Shown here piece after piece: positions 7,050 through 14,922 of a DNA stretch of 22,251 bases. This DNA comes from a virus. How positions within the stretch are numbered: the stretch's first letter is position 1; every line of letters starts with the position of its first letter. The translations under genes and the position numbers were made by a program. The notes beneath the pieces are model-generated. The model saw only the letters and a program-made list of their open reading frames with translations. It did no database searches and had not been told where the DNA came from. The stretch lies in the IMG/VR virus record IMGVR_UViG_3300032323_001912, positions 1 through 22,251 of that record, one strand, 5' to 3'.

Positions 7050-7478
7050 ATGAAATTGTCAAGTAGAAAAGAATTGCTTTCAGAGGCAGAAAACGAAATG
7101 AAAAAGATTCGTGGTGAATCCTTGAATGAAGCCAAGATCAAGGTAAAGGGCAAAATGGTTGACGAGCCGGAAAAATATGTCATTAGATGTTATAAAGAAC
7201 CAAACTCTTTAAACGTAAGAGGATCGCAGTATGGTAATTTGAGAAAAGGAGAATATCTTGTGCAAAAAGGAGCTGGTACATACACAGGTACTAATGACCT
7301 AAATAAAGCAACGGTTTATAACACTAAGGATAAAATGAGTTATGGTTCACGATCAGACAAAGCTGTGAGGGTATTTTTTTGGGACCACGCCAAAAAGTAC
7401 GAAAAATTTGAAATGGGTGATTTCTTCGAGCCACTTCCGGTCGAAGTCAAGGTAGTAAAAACCGTAAAGCTAATATAA
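7050..7478 (+). CDS. Leader-peptide protein 2, beta-rich body
   Basis: 142 residues. The N-terminus MKLSSRKELLSEAE and a second site GESLNEAK near 24-31 match the leader family. The body (about 35-142) is beta-rich and unlike that of its neighbours: YVIRCYKEPNSLNVRG, GEYLVQKGAGTYTG and a C-terminal VEVKVVKTVKLI strand. No catalytic motif is recognised. GGAG lies 6 nt before the ATG. The combination of a shared leader with an unrelated body is the reason for suspecting capsid targeting rather than simple paralogy. Confidence 0.7.
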   Translation: MKLSSRKELLSEAENEMKKIRGESLNEAKIKVKGKMVDEPEKYVIRCYKEPNSLNVRGSQYGNLRKGEYLVQKGAGTYTGTNDLNKATVYNTKDKMSYGSRSDKAVRVFFWDHAKKYEKFEMGDFFEPLPVEVKVVKTVKLI

Positions 7479-7501
7479 CAACAGAACAATTGGAGATGAA
7501 A

Positions 7502-7873
7502 ATGAAATTATCAAGTAGAAAAGAACTTCTGAACGAAGCAGAATCAACACTCAAATCAATCAAGAAGTCCTTGAATGAAGATTCTACGATTGGATCGTTA
7601 TTCTATAAAGTGGTAAACAACGTAATTGATAAAGATCGTTCTGATAGGAAAGATATATTACTTCCATACACACGTAATATCTTTGTAAAAATGAAAGATG
7701 CGGTAAAAAAACAAAAAATGTCCGATGACAAAATGAAAATGTCATTGAATATACTTGACAAAGTTGAAAGAGAAACGATAACGAAAGTTGGGAATTTTCA
7801 ACTAAAAAGTTTCAGTGAGATAGAAGAGTATATTCTAATTGGTATCAGTACACAAATTCAAAAACAAATGTGA
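7502..7873 (+). CDS. Leader-peptide protein 3
   Basis: 123 residues. Starts at the ATG at 7502, with GGAG 6 nt upstream; in-frame TTG (7490) and ATG (7496) codons overlap or directly follow the ribosome-binding site and are rejected. The leader MKLSSRKELLNEAE is followed by IKKSLNEDS near 21-29, i.e. two candidate processing sites. The body is helical and Lys-rich with a MSDDKMKMSLNILDKVERETI helix. No known domain. It follows the previous gene by 23 nt and is presumably in the same transcript. Confidence 0.68.
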   Translation: MKLSSRKELLNEAESTLKSIKKSLNEDSTIGSLFYKVVNNVIDKDRSDRKDILLPYTRNIFVKMKDAVKKQKMSDDKMKMSLNILDKVERETITKVGNFQLKSFSEIEEYILIGISTQIQKQM

Positions 7874-7893
7874 TGAAATAATTGGAGTCCTAA

Positions 7894-8130
7894 ATGAAAT
7901 TGTCAAGTAGAAAACAACTTCTGAACGAAGCAGAACAAGAAATCAAAAAGATTCGTGGTAAATCAAAAAAAATTGAAGAGGCCGCTGTAATAAACGAAAC
8001 GGCAATTACAGACCGTATGATTGGTGAACTCTCAAAATTAGACCCAGGGTCAAAACAATTTTTGAAAAAACTAGTGGAAGTGCTTTATGAAATCACTAGT
8101 GAGATACGAAGCCGTGCTTATGGTGCATAA
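7894..8130 (+). CDS. Leader-peptide protein 4 (shortest member)
   Basis: 78 residues. Leader MKLSSRKQLLNEAE, then EIKKIRGKSKKIEEA and a possible second site VINETA near 32-37. The mature part would be only about 40-65 residues, one or two helices (FLKKLVEVLYEITSEIRSR). GGAG is 6 nt before the ATG. It is the last gene before a strong terminator, so it closes cassette 1. Confidence 0.68.
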   Translation: MKLSSRKQLLNEAEQEIKKIRGKSKKIEEAAVINETAITDRMIGELSKLDPGSKQFLKKLVEVLYEITSEIRSRAYGA

Positions 8131-8156
8131 CCAATACAGTAATCAGACGAAATAAC

Positions 8157-8181
8157 AAAAGGGAACTTCGGTTCCCTTTTT
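8157..8181 (+). terminator. Intrinsic terminator closing cassette 1
   Basis: A 10-bp stem AAAAGGGAAC / GTTCCCTTTT with a UUCG tetraloop (8167-8170) and a T run. Confidence 0.9.
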
Positions 8182-8184
8182 CAT

Positions 8185-8213
8185 TTGGAAATCTCCCGAA
8201 AATTTCATATATT
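8185..8213 (+). promoter_or_regulatory. Sigma70-like promoter of the exonuclease gene
   Basis: TTGGAA, 17-nt spacer, TATATT; starts right after the terminator and about 25 nt of leader precede the ATG at 8245. Confidence 0.7.
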
Positions 8214-8244
8214 GTAGTCCATTCAAATTCACACGGAATACATT

Positions 8245-9294
8245 ATGATGATTCGGAAATACAAAGACCTACTCAAAGAAGTAGAAGAAGAACACAAAAA
8301 CGCAGATAATCTTCACCGAGATAGTAGGGTTCTCGTAGTAGATGGAACCAATCTTTTCATCCGTGTATTCTCCGCAATCCCAACACTCAACGAAGATGGT
8401 CAACACGTTGGAGGACTTTCAGGATTCATGAAATCACTTGGTGCCACAATTCGTATGGTAAAACCTACGAGAGTTGTGGTCGTCTTTGATGGTAAGGGTG
8501 GTTCACATCGTAGACGTAAAATCTTTGATAACTACAAGGAACGTCGAGCAATCAAGTCCCGTCTCAATCGTGCAGTTGGATTTGAAGATTTAGCTGACGA
8601 ACAGGCATCAATGAAATGGCAGATGGTTCGTCTTTACGAATACCTCCAAAATCTTCCACTCACAACAATCGTGGTTGACCATATTGAAGCCGATGATGTT
8701 ATCGCTTATTTGGCATCCTACTTCAAGGAAAAGGTTTACATCCTATCCAATGACCGAGATTTTCTCCAATTGGTTTCAGAGAATGTAAATGTTTATGTTC
8801 CTACACAGAAAAAAATGTTCAATCAAGAGAATCTGTTGGAACAATATTCCGTGTGGTCTGAAAACTTTACAATCTTCAAGGCATTACTTGGTGATAACTC
8901 TGATTCTATTCCGGGAATAAAGGGTATGGGTGAAAAGACAATTCTGAAACATTTTCCTGAACTTGGTGAACGAAAGAAGATTGGATTGGATGAATTTATA
9001 CAAATCTGTGAATCATATGATGGTAAGGCAAAGGCAATGTTGGAATTGAAACAATCTATTCCACAATTGAAACGAAACTATGAGTTGATGCAGTTATTGG
9101 ATGTGGATATACCCGCATCAACGAAATCAAACATACGAAATATGGTTGATGGTGAAATTTCTAGTATGAATAAGATTCAACTTGATACATTGTGTTTACA
9201 AGATAAACTCCGTGCCGTAATGAATGGTTGGGATGATTGGTTATCCACAAACTTCAAATCGTTGGATTCGTATAGAACTAAAACTATGGAATAG
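8245..9294 (+). CDS. rnh: 5'-3' exonuclease / flap endonuclease, T4 RNase H-like
   Basis: 349 residues, close to T4 RNase H (about 305) plus an N-terminal extension of about 25. Metal-binding acidic residues are in order: VVDGTNLFIR (Asp33), VVVFDGKGGSHRRRKIFDNYK, IEADDVIAYL, ILSNDRDFLQL and LLGDNSDSIPG. These are followed by the helix-hairpin-helix-like GIKGMGEKT that grips duplex DNA. The enzyme would remove RNA primers and 5' flaps on the lagging strand, together with the polymerase and gp32 protein. The first residues (MIRKYKDLLKEVEEE) superficially recall the leader peptides but lack a small residue after L-K-E. The start is weak in Shine-Dalgarno (ACGGA); a second ATG follows immediately. 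Confidence 0.88.
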   Translation: MMIRKYKDLLKEVEEEHKNADNLHRDSRVLVVDGTNLFIRVFSAIPTLNEDGQHVGGLSGFMKSLGATIRMVKPTRVVVVFDGKGGSHRRRKIFDNYKERRAIKSRLNRAVGFEDLADEQASMKWQMVRLYEYLQNLPLTTIVVDHIEADDVIAYLASYFKEKVYILSNDRDFLQLVSENVNVYVPTQKKMFNQENLLEQYSVWSENFTIFKALLGDNSDSIPGIKGMGEKTILKHFPELGERKKIGLDEFIQICESYDGKAKAMLELKQSIPQLKRNYELMQLLDVDIPASTKSNIRNMVDGEISSMNKIQLDTLCLQDKLRAVMNGWDDWLSTNFKSLDSYRTKTME

Positions 9295-9311
9295 ATAGTT
9301 ATAAACATAAG

Positions 9312-9387
9312 GCCGTGGAATTCATTTGATTCGTAGTTTGTTTCTCGACTCCTACACAATCGCTCCGAATCCACGGCTTTTCTTTTT
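9312..9387 (+). terminator. Terminator-like stem after the exonuclease gene, long loop
   Basis: GCCGTGGA (9312-9319) pairs with TCCACGGC (9370-9377), extended by ATTC/GAAT with one bulged A, then TTTTCTTTTT. The loop is about 50 nt and contains most of one arm of the longer inverted repeat (9320-9346), so the two folds compete. Confidence 0.5.
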
Positions 9388-9434
9388 CAATTTGATATTT
9401 ATTAGTAGAGAAACAAACTACATATCAAATGAAT
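9320..9434 (+). promoter_or_regulatory. Long inverted repeat abutting the ribosome-binding site of the GIY-YIG gene
   Basis: Arms 9320-9346 and 9408-9434 are complementary at 25 of 27 positions. The 3' arm ends one base before AGGAG (9435-9439) of the GIY-YIG gene. CTCCT at 9349-9353 in the loop could also pair with AGGAG. A TATTTAT motif lies just before the 3' arm, so transcripts begun there would lack the 5' arm. Translational control is inferred. Confidence 0.7.
9396..9402 (+). promoter_or_regulatory. TATTTAT motif before the GIY-YIG gene
   Basis: GATATTTATTAG inside the loop of the long inverted repeat. A start 6-8 nt downstream would fall at the first base of the 3' arm. Confidence 0.55.
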
Positions 9435-9445
9435 AGGAGAACGTT

Positions 9446-10132
9446 ATGGTCATCTATAAGACCACCAATTTGGTGAATGGCAAACAATACATTGGCAGAG
9501 ACAGCCACAATAATCCAAACTATCTTGGTTCTGGTGTATTATTACAAAGAGCAATTTCAAAATATGGAAAAGATAATTTCAAGAAAGAAATTATTGAAGA
9601 ATGTTTATCATTGGAAAATCTAATACGGCGCGAAGAATATTGGTTGGATTATTATGATGCAGGTAATAACCCTATGTTTTACAATGTTCATAATAAAGGT
9701 AACGGATATTCGGTTAGTGGTGAAAAACATCCTATGTATGGTAAAGAACCGAGTGAAGAGACAAGACAGAAAATTAGCAAAGCAAATCGCGGACAAAAAA
9801 GAACCGATGAAACAAAAAGAAAAATAAGTCAAGCTCTCACCGGAAGAAAAATTAGTGAAGAAACTAGAATCAAAAATAGGAATTCACATCTCGGAAAGAA
9901 ACCACATGAAAACGCAATAATGAAATTGAGAGAATTGGGCGGTAAAAATAGTCCACATTTCAAGGGATATGTTTTGTGTGTAAAGGGTCAATATGAAAAT
10001 CAATCTAAAACAATATCTGATTGGTCTTCTATTCTAAATGTGGGACACTCTCATATTTCTGGTCATTTGTATGGTAAGAAATATAAAAATGGAATAAAAG
10101 GAAATTTCTTTGTGAGAGAATGTAAATTATAA
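9446..10132 (+). CDS. Free-standing GIY-YIG homing endonuclease
   Basis: 228 residues. The N-terminal catalytic domain shows VIYKTTN (2-8) and KQYIGR (13-18), the GIY and YIG elements, and a later LIRREEYWLDYYD helix carrying the acidic residue. Then come NUMOD3-type repeats (GEKHPMYGKEPSEETRQKIS, then TDETKRKISQALTGRKISEETR) that bind DNA, and a C-terminal HTH-like element around SKTISDWSSILNVGHSHISG that resembles NUMOD1. This is the I-TevI/Seg-like layout. It lies between the exonuclease and helicase genes, a typical place for free-standing phage homing endonucleases, which cut near their own site in related phages. AGGAG is 6 nt before the ATG. Confidence 0.9.
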   Translation: MVIYKTTNLVNGKQYIGRDSHNNPNYLGSGVLLQRAISKYGKDNFKKEIIEECLSLENLIRREEYWLDYYDAGNNPMFYNVHNKGNGYSVSGEKHPMYGKEPSEETRQKISKANRGQKRTDETKRKISQALTGRKISEETRIKNRNSHLGKKPHENAIMKLRELGGKNSPHFKGYVLCVKGQYENQSKTISDWSSILNVGHSHISGHLYGKKYKNGIKGNFFVRECKL

Positions 10133-10152
10133 TTGTTCGTAATATTTTCACT

Positions 10153-10180
10153 TTGTAAAATGGTTTTAGTTTCGTATATT
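10153..10180 (+). promoter_or_regulatory. Sigma70-like promoter of the helicase gene
   Basis: TTGTAA, 16-nt spacer, TATATT, 37 nt before the ATG at 10217. The same TTGTAA/TATATT pair with 16 nt occurs at 20104. Confidence 0.6.
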
Positions 10181-10216
10181 GTTTAGTAATAAAATCAACA
10201 CAACTATTGGTATAAA

Positions 10217-11569
10217 ATGACGGACACTCTTGGCGAATATGGACACACCTTCCAAACAAAAGTAATTTCATCTCTCATTTCAGATAGAGGATTCCTACAA
10301 CAAACTTCTGATTTGTTGGAACCGGCTTACTTTGAATCACAGGCAAACAATTGGTTGGTAGATAAGATTCTAAAATACCATACCCAATATAAATCTGCAC
10401 CAACAGCAGAAGTATTCAAGTCACTTCTTGTTCCTGTTGAAGATAAACTTCTACGGACTTCTATCGTTGATGGATTGAAGGAATCACTTCGACTTCAAAA
10501 CTCCCCTGACTTGGAATACGTCAAGAATGAAACGATTGAGTTCTGTAAGAATCAAAAGATGAAAGTTGCCATCCTTGAATCTGTTGACCTTTTGAAAGCT
10601 GGTAAGTTCGATGCAATCAAGAAGAAGGTTGACTCTGCACTCAAAGCTGGTGCTGATAAGGATGTTGGACACGAATACAAAGACCATATTGAAGAACGAT
10701 ATTCAGAAGGTGCTCGTAATTGTGTTGCAACAAACTGGGACGTTATCAACGATATTATGTCAGGTGGTCTTGCTGGTGGTGAGTTAGGTGTTGTAGTTGC
10801 TCCTGCCGGTGGTGGTAAGAGTTGGGGTCTTATCAATGTTGCTGCTAATGCGGTCAAACAAGGTAAGACGGTTATTTACTACACACTTGAATTGAATGCC
10901 TTCTACGTTGGTAGACGTATTGATGCTTACCTTACAAAGATTCCATTCCAAAATCTACAAGAAGAACATTCTCGTGAACGAATCCAAGAAGCAATGGAAG
11001 GACTCGAAGGCAATCTCATCATCAAGTATTACCCTACGAGAACTGCCTCGATAACTACTATCACATCACACATAGAGAAATGTATTTCTCAGGGAAAAAA
11101 GCCAGACATGATTGTTCTTGATTATGCTGACTTGATTCGTCCATCGAAGGCTGGTGATAAGAGATTGGAATTGAATGACATCTACGAAGACCTTCGTGGT
11201 GTTGCTGGTGAGTATGATATTCCAATTTGGACTGCATCACAAGCCAATCGTTCTGCCACAGAAGAAGATGTGATTGAAGGTAACAAGGTTTCGGAATCTT
11301 ACAATAAGGTTATGGTGTGCGACTTCATTATGTCCCTCTCTCGTAAGTTGAATGATAAGATTGGTGGAACAGGAAGATGGCACATTATCAAGAACCGATT
11401 CGGCCCTGATGGTATGACATTCCCAAGTAAGATAAATACAATGACGGGACATATTGAAATCTTTGAACCTAACTCTGACATCGGTAAATCTGTTTCACAA
11501 TCTATGACCGGCGAAGGTATGGTAAAGAAAGCTCTTTCACAAAAGTTCAAGGAATTAGAAGGGTTCTGA
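10217..11569 (+). CDS. 41: Replicative DNA helicase, DnaB/T4 gp41-like
   Basis: 450 residues (T4 gp41 has about 475). The N-terminal domain (about 1-150) is helical and would contact primase and neighbouring subunits. The RecA-like motor starts near 165 with NDIMSGGLAGGELGVVVAP, Walker A APAGGGKS at 195-202, VIYYTLEL (motif 1a), Walker B MIVLDYADL with Asp302, and TASQANRSA (motif H3-like with the sensor Gln), then an Arg-rich KLNDKIGGTGRWHIIKNR segment near the arginine finger. It forms hexamers that unwind DNA at the fork. No loader or primase gene is seen in the window. The ribosome-binding site is weak (TTGG). The next gene begins 30 nt after the stop. Confidence 0.9.
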   Translation: MTDTLGEYGHTFQTKVISSLISDRGFLQQTSDLLEPAYFESQANNWLVDKILKYHTQYKSAPTAEVFKSLLVPVEDKLLRTSIVDGLKESLRLQNSPDLEYVKNETIEFCKNQKMKVAILESVDLLKAGKFDAIKKKVDSALKAGADKDVGHEYKDHIEERYSEGARNCVATNWDVINDIMSGGLAGGELGVVVAPAGGGKSWGLINVAANAVKQGKTVIYYTLELNAFYVGRRIDAYLTKIPFQNLQEEHSRERIQEAMEGLEGNLIIKYYPTRTASITTITSHIEKCISQGKKPDMIVLDYADLIRPSKAGDKRLELNDIYEDLRGVAGEYDIPIWTASQANRSATEEDVIEGNKVSESYNKVMVCDFIMSLSRKLNDKIGGTGRWHIIKNRFGPDGMTFPSKINTMTGHIEIFEPNSDIGKSVSQSMTGEGMVKKALSQKFKELEGF

Positions 11570-11576
11570 TATTTAT
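11570..11576 (+). promoter_or_regulatory. TATTTAT motif overlapping the end of the helicase gene
   Basis: GATATTTATTGA begins right after the helicase stop TGA and ends 24 nt before the ATG at 11600. Confidence 0.45.
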
Positions 11577-11599
11577 TGATATACAATATCGGAGCAGTT

Positions 11600-12322
11600 A
11601 TGTCCTACCTAAATATACCAATCCCACCAATAGACGCAATGGTACGTGGGAATTTCTTACGAGACCAACGGGACTCACACGATAAGAAGTTCCCATGTAT
11701 TATTTTCGGAATGGCATCAATTCCAGCACAAGCCCCACTCTTTCATTTTGTTATGCAAGATGGTGGACTTTGGTGGAGGATGCCAATACACGCTTTCTCT
11801 TGGAAAGAAGATGCAATAGAACAACCACTTGATGAGTTAGTCTTATGGGACTCATTCTCGTATCACGTTTCTGCAACTCAATTCCCTTATCTCAAAAACA
11901 GGAATATGACATTCATTTCCCGTCGGAGAGAAAAATACAAGGGAAGATACTTGTTCACATTAGATTGGGGTGCATCAACAGATTCAGGTGATACAGACTT
12001 TCTATTCTCTGAATACCCGTCTCAACATAAGTGTGGCCACGTTCTTGCGATGGACAATGGAAACTTTGCGATACAACCAAACAATCGTCTTTTACTCCAC
12101 GACCCTTCATTCACAACAAAAGAAGACGTGGTAATAAACAGAATGTATAATAACACTCTTTGGACTGCTGAACGAAATCCAAGATGGGTAACTCCTGAAA
12201 CGGATAATATGCAGTATGACCACACAGATTTAGAAGCCGGTGAGTCAAACGAAAAACGGTCTAAAGAGTATGATGAGAAACTAAATGAAAATACGGATAA
12301 GCCATCTAAACGGAAAGTATGA
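11600..12322 (+). CDS. Hypothetical protein, 240 residues
   Basis: Starts at ATG 11600 with GGAG about 5 nt upstream; an in-frame TTG at 11576 is rejected because it lies before that site and inside the TATTTAT region. Trp- and Phe-rich, with motifs HFVMQDGGLWWRMPIHAF, DELVLWDSFSYH and KGRYLFTLDWG that suggest a compact beta-sheet domain over residues 30-190. The C-terminal ~45 residues are charged and probably disordered. I do not recognise the family. It overlaps the next gene by 38 nt, which suggests joint expression. Confidence 0.65.
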   Translation: MSYLNIPIPPIDAMVRGNFLRDQRDSHDKKFPCIIFGMASIPAQAPLFHFVMQDGGLWWRMPIHAFSWKEDAIEQPLDELVLWDSFSYHVSATQFPYLKNRNMTFISRRREKYKGRYLFTLDWGASTDSGDTDFLFSEYPSQHKCGHVLAMDNGNFAIQPNNRLLLHDPSFTTKEDVVINRMYNNTLWTAERNPRWVTPETDNMQYDHTDLEAGESNEKRSKEYDEKLNENTDKPSKRKV

Positions 12323-12860
12323 TAACGAAACAGGTGCAGACCTCTGCGAAGTATTCGGAACACCCGAAAACGAAACCTACAAAGAACTTTTTGAAACAGG
12401 ATGGCTACCAACAAAAAATGGAGAATGGTATCAATCTCGTTCTTCTCGTGTAAAGATAGATGAGTTATCAGGAACTCGTCGGTATGAAGTGAGAAAGTTA
12501 AACGTATCAAACGAAGGTGATTGGGAAAAGATATTTGGAGAAACAAAGCATTTATACCCAAACTTTCAGGAAGATTACATTAGAACTTGCCTTTCATTCA
12601 ACCACGAGATTTATTACTTTGATGACTCTGTGTTTGCGGTTCTAAATTGGTTTGATGATATTCCATTCTTCTCAACCGTCGTCGGTGGTAGAATGAAGAA
12701 AAATGGAGTAACGCCACTAACTTGTTATTACTTCATCCATAAATTACTTGGACATTCATACCCTTATTTGTATATTAGTGAATGGTATGAACAATTCAAT
12801 TTCAAGTCAAACTATCCTAACTTTGAATGGTGGGATGGGGAAAAATGGGTAAAAAAATAA
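12285..12860 (+). CDS. Protein distantly resembling aminoacyl-tRNA-protein transferases (GNAT fold)
   Basis: 191 residues. Two regions recall leucyl/arginyl-tRNA-protein transferases of the Bpt/ATE group: YKELFETGWLPTKNGEWYQS at 31-50 (compare Y-x2-L-x3-GF-R-x-G-x2-YRP) and a C-terminal YLYISEWYEQFNFK followed by a DGEKW, which matches the YLGYW...K-x-YK...G-x-W ending of those enzymes. The Cys cluster of the classical enzymes is absent. The similarity is by eye and weak. If real it could tag proteins for degradation; otherwise it is an unknown GNAT-like acyltransferase. The start overlaps the previous gene by 38 nt, and no other in-frame ATG fits. Confidence 0.5.
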   Translation: MKIRISHLNGKYDNETGADLCEVFGTPENETYKELFETGWLPTKNGEWYQSRSSRVKIDELSGTRRYEVRKLNVSNEGDWEKIFGETKHLYPNFQEDYIRTCLSFNHEIYYFDDSVFAVLNWFDDIPFFSTVVGGRMKKNGVTPLTCYYFIHKLLGHSYPYLYISEWYEQFNFKSNYPNFEWWDGEKWVKK

Positions 12861-12968
12861 TTCAGAAAATCACCGATTTTTTCTTTCAAACTTCATACTT
12901 ATCTCTATACGATTCAACTTTGGAATCAAAAATAAACGTTTTTAGAAAAAAAATAATCGGAGACAACT

Positions 12969-14825
12969 ATGGATATTAGCAACCGAATCCTTTCGGATAT
13001 TACTGTATTCCAAAAATACGCAAAATACCTACCCGAATTGAATCGGAGAGAAACATGGGAAGAGTTGGTGACGAGAAATAAAGAAATGCACCAAAATAAA
13101 TACCCACAACTTCACGATGAAATTGAATCTGCCTATAAGTTTGTCTACGATAAGAAGGTTCTTCCATCCATGAGATCTCTTCAGTTCGGTGGTAAACCAA
13201 TTGAAATCAACCCATCAAGAATTTATAACTGTTCTTATTTACCAATTGACGACTGGCGTGCTTTTGGTGAAGTAATGTTTCTTCTTCTCGGTGGAACTGG
13301 TGTAGGTTTCTCCGTTCAAAAACATCACGTTGAAAAGCTACCACCAATTCACAAACCAAAGAAAGACCGCGAACGTAGATTCCTCGTCGGTGATTCTATT
13401 GAAGGTTGGGCTGATGCAATCAAAGCCGTTGTAAAGTCATACTTCTTTAGCGGTTCATCACTTCGTTTTGACTATTCAGACATTCGTCCAAAGGGAACTC
13501 GTCTCATCACATCAGGTGGTAAGGCACCAGGACCAGAACCGCTTCGTATTTGTATTGAAAAGATTCGATCTATCCTTGAACTAAAGCACGATGGTGAAAA
13601 TCTAACTCCATTAGAAGTCCACGATATTATCTGTCATATTGCAGATGCGGTTCTTGCCGGTGGTATTCGTCGTGCTGCTCTTATCTCTCTTTTCTCTGCT
13701 GATGATAACGAAATGATTTCGTGTAAGTTTGGTGCATGGTGGGAATTGAATCCTCAACGTGGACGTGCAAATAACTCGGCAGTATTACTTCGTAGTAAGA
13801 TTACCGAAGAGTTCTTCAAGGAGTTGTGGAAGAAGATTGAACTTTCAAACGCAGGTGAACCAGGAATTTACTTCTCAAACGATAAGGACTGGGGAACAAA
13901 TCCATGTTGCGAAATTGCACTCCGTCCATTCCAAATGTGTAATCTCTGTGAAGTAAACGCATCAGATGTGGTAGACCAACAAGATTTGGAAGACCGAGTT
14001 CGTGCTGCCGCATTTATTGGAACGCTCCAAGCATCATACACCGAGTTCCATTACCTCCGTCCAATTTGGCAAAGAACTTGTGAAAAGGATGCACTTCTTG
14101 GAATCGGTATGACTGGTATTGGTTCAGGTGTAGTTCAGAAGTTGGATGTCAAAACTACGGCAAAGATTGCAAAGGAAGAAAACGAAAGAGTTGCAAATCT
14201 TCTCGGTATCAATAAAGCTGCAAGAGTAACTTGTATCAAACCATCAGGAACAACATCATGTGTTCTTGGTACGAGTTCAGGTATTCATGCATGGCACAAT
14301 GACTACTATATCCGTAGAATCCGTATTGGTAAGAATGAGGCACTATACAACTATCTTATCCAAAATCACCCACAGTTGGTGGAAGATGAATACTTCCGTC
14401 CACATGATACCGCCGTCGTTGGTGTCCCACAAAAGGCACCAGACCATGCTATCATGAGAACAGAATCACCTATTCAACTTCTTGAACGAGTGAAGTGGTT
14501 TAGTCAGCAGTGGATTCGTCAGGGACACAGAAGTGGTATGAATACTCACAATATTTCGGCAACGGTATCTATCCGTGAACATGAATGGCCTGCGGTCGGC
14601 GAATGGCTCTGGGAAAATAGGGACACATACAATGGTATTTCAGTATTACCTTTCTCCGACCATAGTTACATACAGAGCCCATTTGAAGATATTACAGAAG
14701 AAAGGTATCATCAGTTAATGGAAACTCTCAAAGACGTGGACTTGAGGCTCGTAATTGAAATGGATGACGAGACTGAATTGGCTGGAGAAATTGCGTGTGG
14801 TGCATTGGGTTGTGAAATAAAATAA
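12969..14825 (+). CDS. nrdJ: Class II (B12-dependent) monomeric ribonucleotide reductase
   Basis: 618 residues, shorter than the roughly 740 of Lactobacillus leichmannii RTPR. Key residues are all present with the right spacing: Cys88 (YNCSYLP, redox), Asn311-Pro-Cys313-Cys-Glu315 (radical-site Cys313 and Glu315), Cys324 (second redox Cys, 11 residues later) and the C-terminal relay pair Cys610/Cys615 (CGALGCE). FLLLGGTGVGFSV (substrate-site region) and KPSGTTSCVLGTSSGIH (phosphate-binding region) also fit. It makes deoxynucleotides for phage DNA using adenosylcobalamin from the host and needs no oxygen or second subunit. CGGAG precedes the ATG. An HNH homing endonuclease gene follows directly. 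Confidence 0.93.
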   Translation: MDISNRILSDITVFQKYAKYLPELNRRETWEELVTRNKEMHQNKYPQLHDEIESAYKFVYDKKVLPSMRSLQFGGKPIEINPSRIYNCSYLPIDDWRAFGEVMFLLLGGTGVGFSVQKHHVEKLPPIHKPKKDRERRFLVGDSIEGWADAIKAVVKSYFFSGSSLRFDYSDIRPKGTRLITSGGKAPGPEPLRICIEKIRSILELKHDGENLTPLEVHDIICHIADAVLAGGIRRAALISLFSADDNEMISCKFGAWWELNPQRGRANNSAVLLRSKITEEFFKELWKKIELSNAGEPGIYFSNDKDWGTNPCCEIALRPFQMCNLCEVNASDVVDQQDLEDRVRAAAFIGTLQASYTEFHYLRPIWQRTCEKDALLGIGMTGIGSGVVQKLDVKTTAKIAKEENERVANLLGINKAARVTCIKPSGTTSCVLGTSSGIHAWHNDYYIRRIRIGKNEALYNYLIQNHPQLVEDEYFRPHDTAVVGVPQKAPDHAIMRTESPIQLLERVKWFSQQWIRQGHRSGMNTHNISATVSIREHEWPAVGEWLWENRDTYNGISVLPFSDHSYIQSPFEDITEERYHQLMETLKDVDLRLVIEMDDETELAGEIACGALGCEIK

Positions 14826-14854
14826 GTTGGAATGGTGATGTGATTTTTATAACT

Positions 14855-14916
14855 CTCCGTTTGAATATTCTTGACTTTATTGTATATTTATAGTAAAGTC
14901 AACTATTCAAACGGAG
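14855..14916 (+). promoter_or_regulatory. Long inverted repeat over the ribosome-binding site of the HNH gene
   Basis: Arm 14855-14879 pairs with 14894-14916: 13 bp (CTCCGTTTGAATA / TATTCAAACGGAG), a small asymmetric bulge (TTC against C), then 9 bp (TTGACTTTA / TAAAGTCAA). The 14-nt loop holds the TATTTAT motif. The GGAG ribosome-binding site (14913-14916) is fully inside the stem. Translational silencing of read-through mRNA is inferred. Confidence 0.78.
14885..14891 (+). promoter_or_regulatory. TATTTAT motif in the hairpin loop before the HNH gene
   Basis: TTGTATATTTATAGTAAA, identical over 18 nt to 21161-21178. A sigma70-like reading (TTGAAT 14861, 16 nt, TATATT 14883) overlaps it. Confidence 0.6.
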
Positions 14917-14922
14917 ATGTTT

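Noticed and set aside
6600-7925. CRISPR-like or transposon repeats from the recurring MKLSSRK-coding segments
   Set aside because: The repeats are in-frame gene starts with ribosome-binding sites, unequal spacing and no short unique spacers or inverted ends.
8245-8290. Exonuclease as a twelfth leader-peptide protein (MIRKYKDLLKEVEEE)
   Set aside because: L-K-E is followed by Val, there is no match to the three leader types, and a replication enzyme is not an expected capsid cargo.
9311-9378. tRNA-like segment (GGCCGTGG ... CCACGGC with CCGAATCC)
   Set aside because: Only about 66 nt, no T-stem, no anticodon arm with a 7-nt loop; better read as a terminator-like stem and inverted repeat.
12022-12561. 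Long open frame on the - strand (179 codons)
   Set aside because: Antisense to two + strand genes with ribosome-binding sites; product is low-complexity, Phe/Leu/Ser/Arg-rich, typical of shadow frames. All other - strand frames were dismissed likewise.
12861-12968. Cobalamin riboswitch before the B12-dependent reductase
   Set aside because: Only 108 nt and AT-rich, with no recognisable B12 box or conserved stems.
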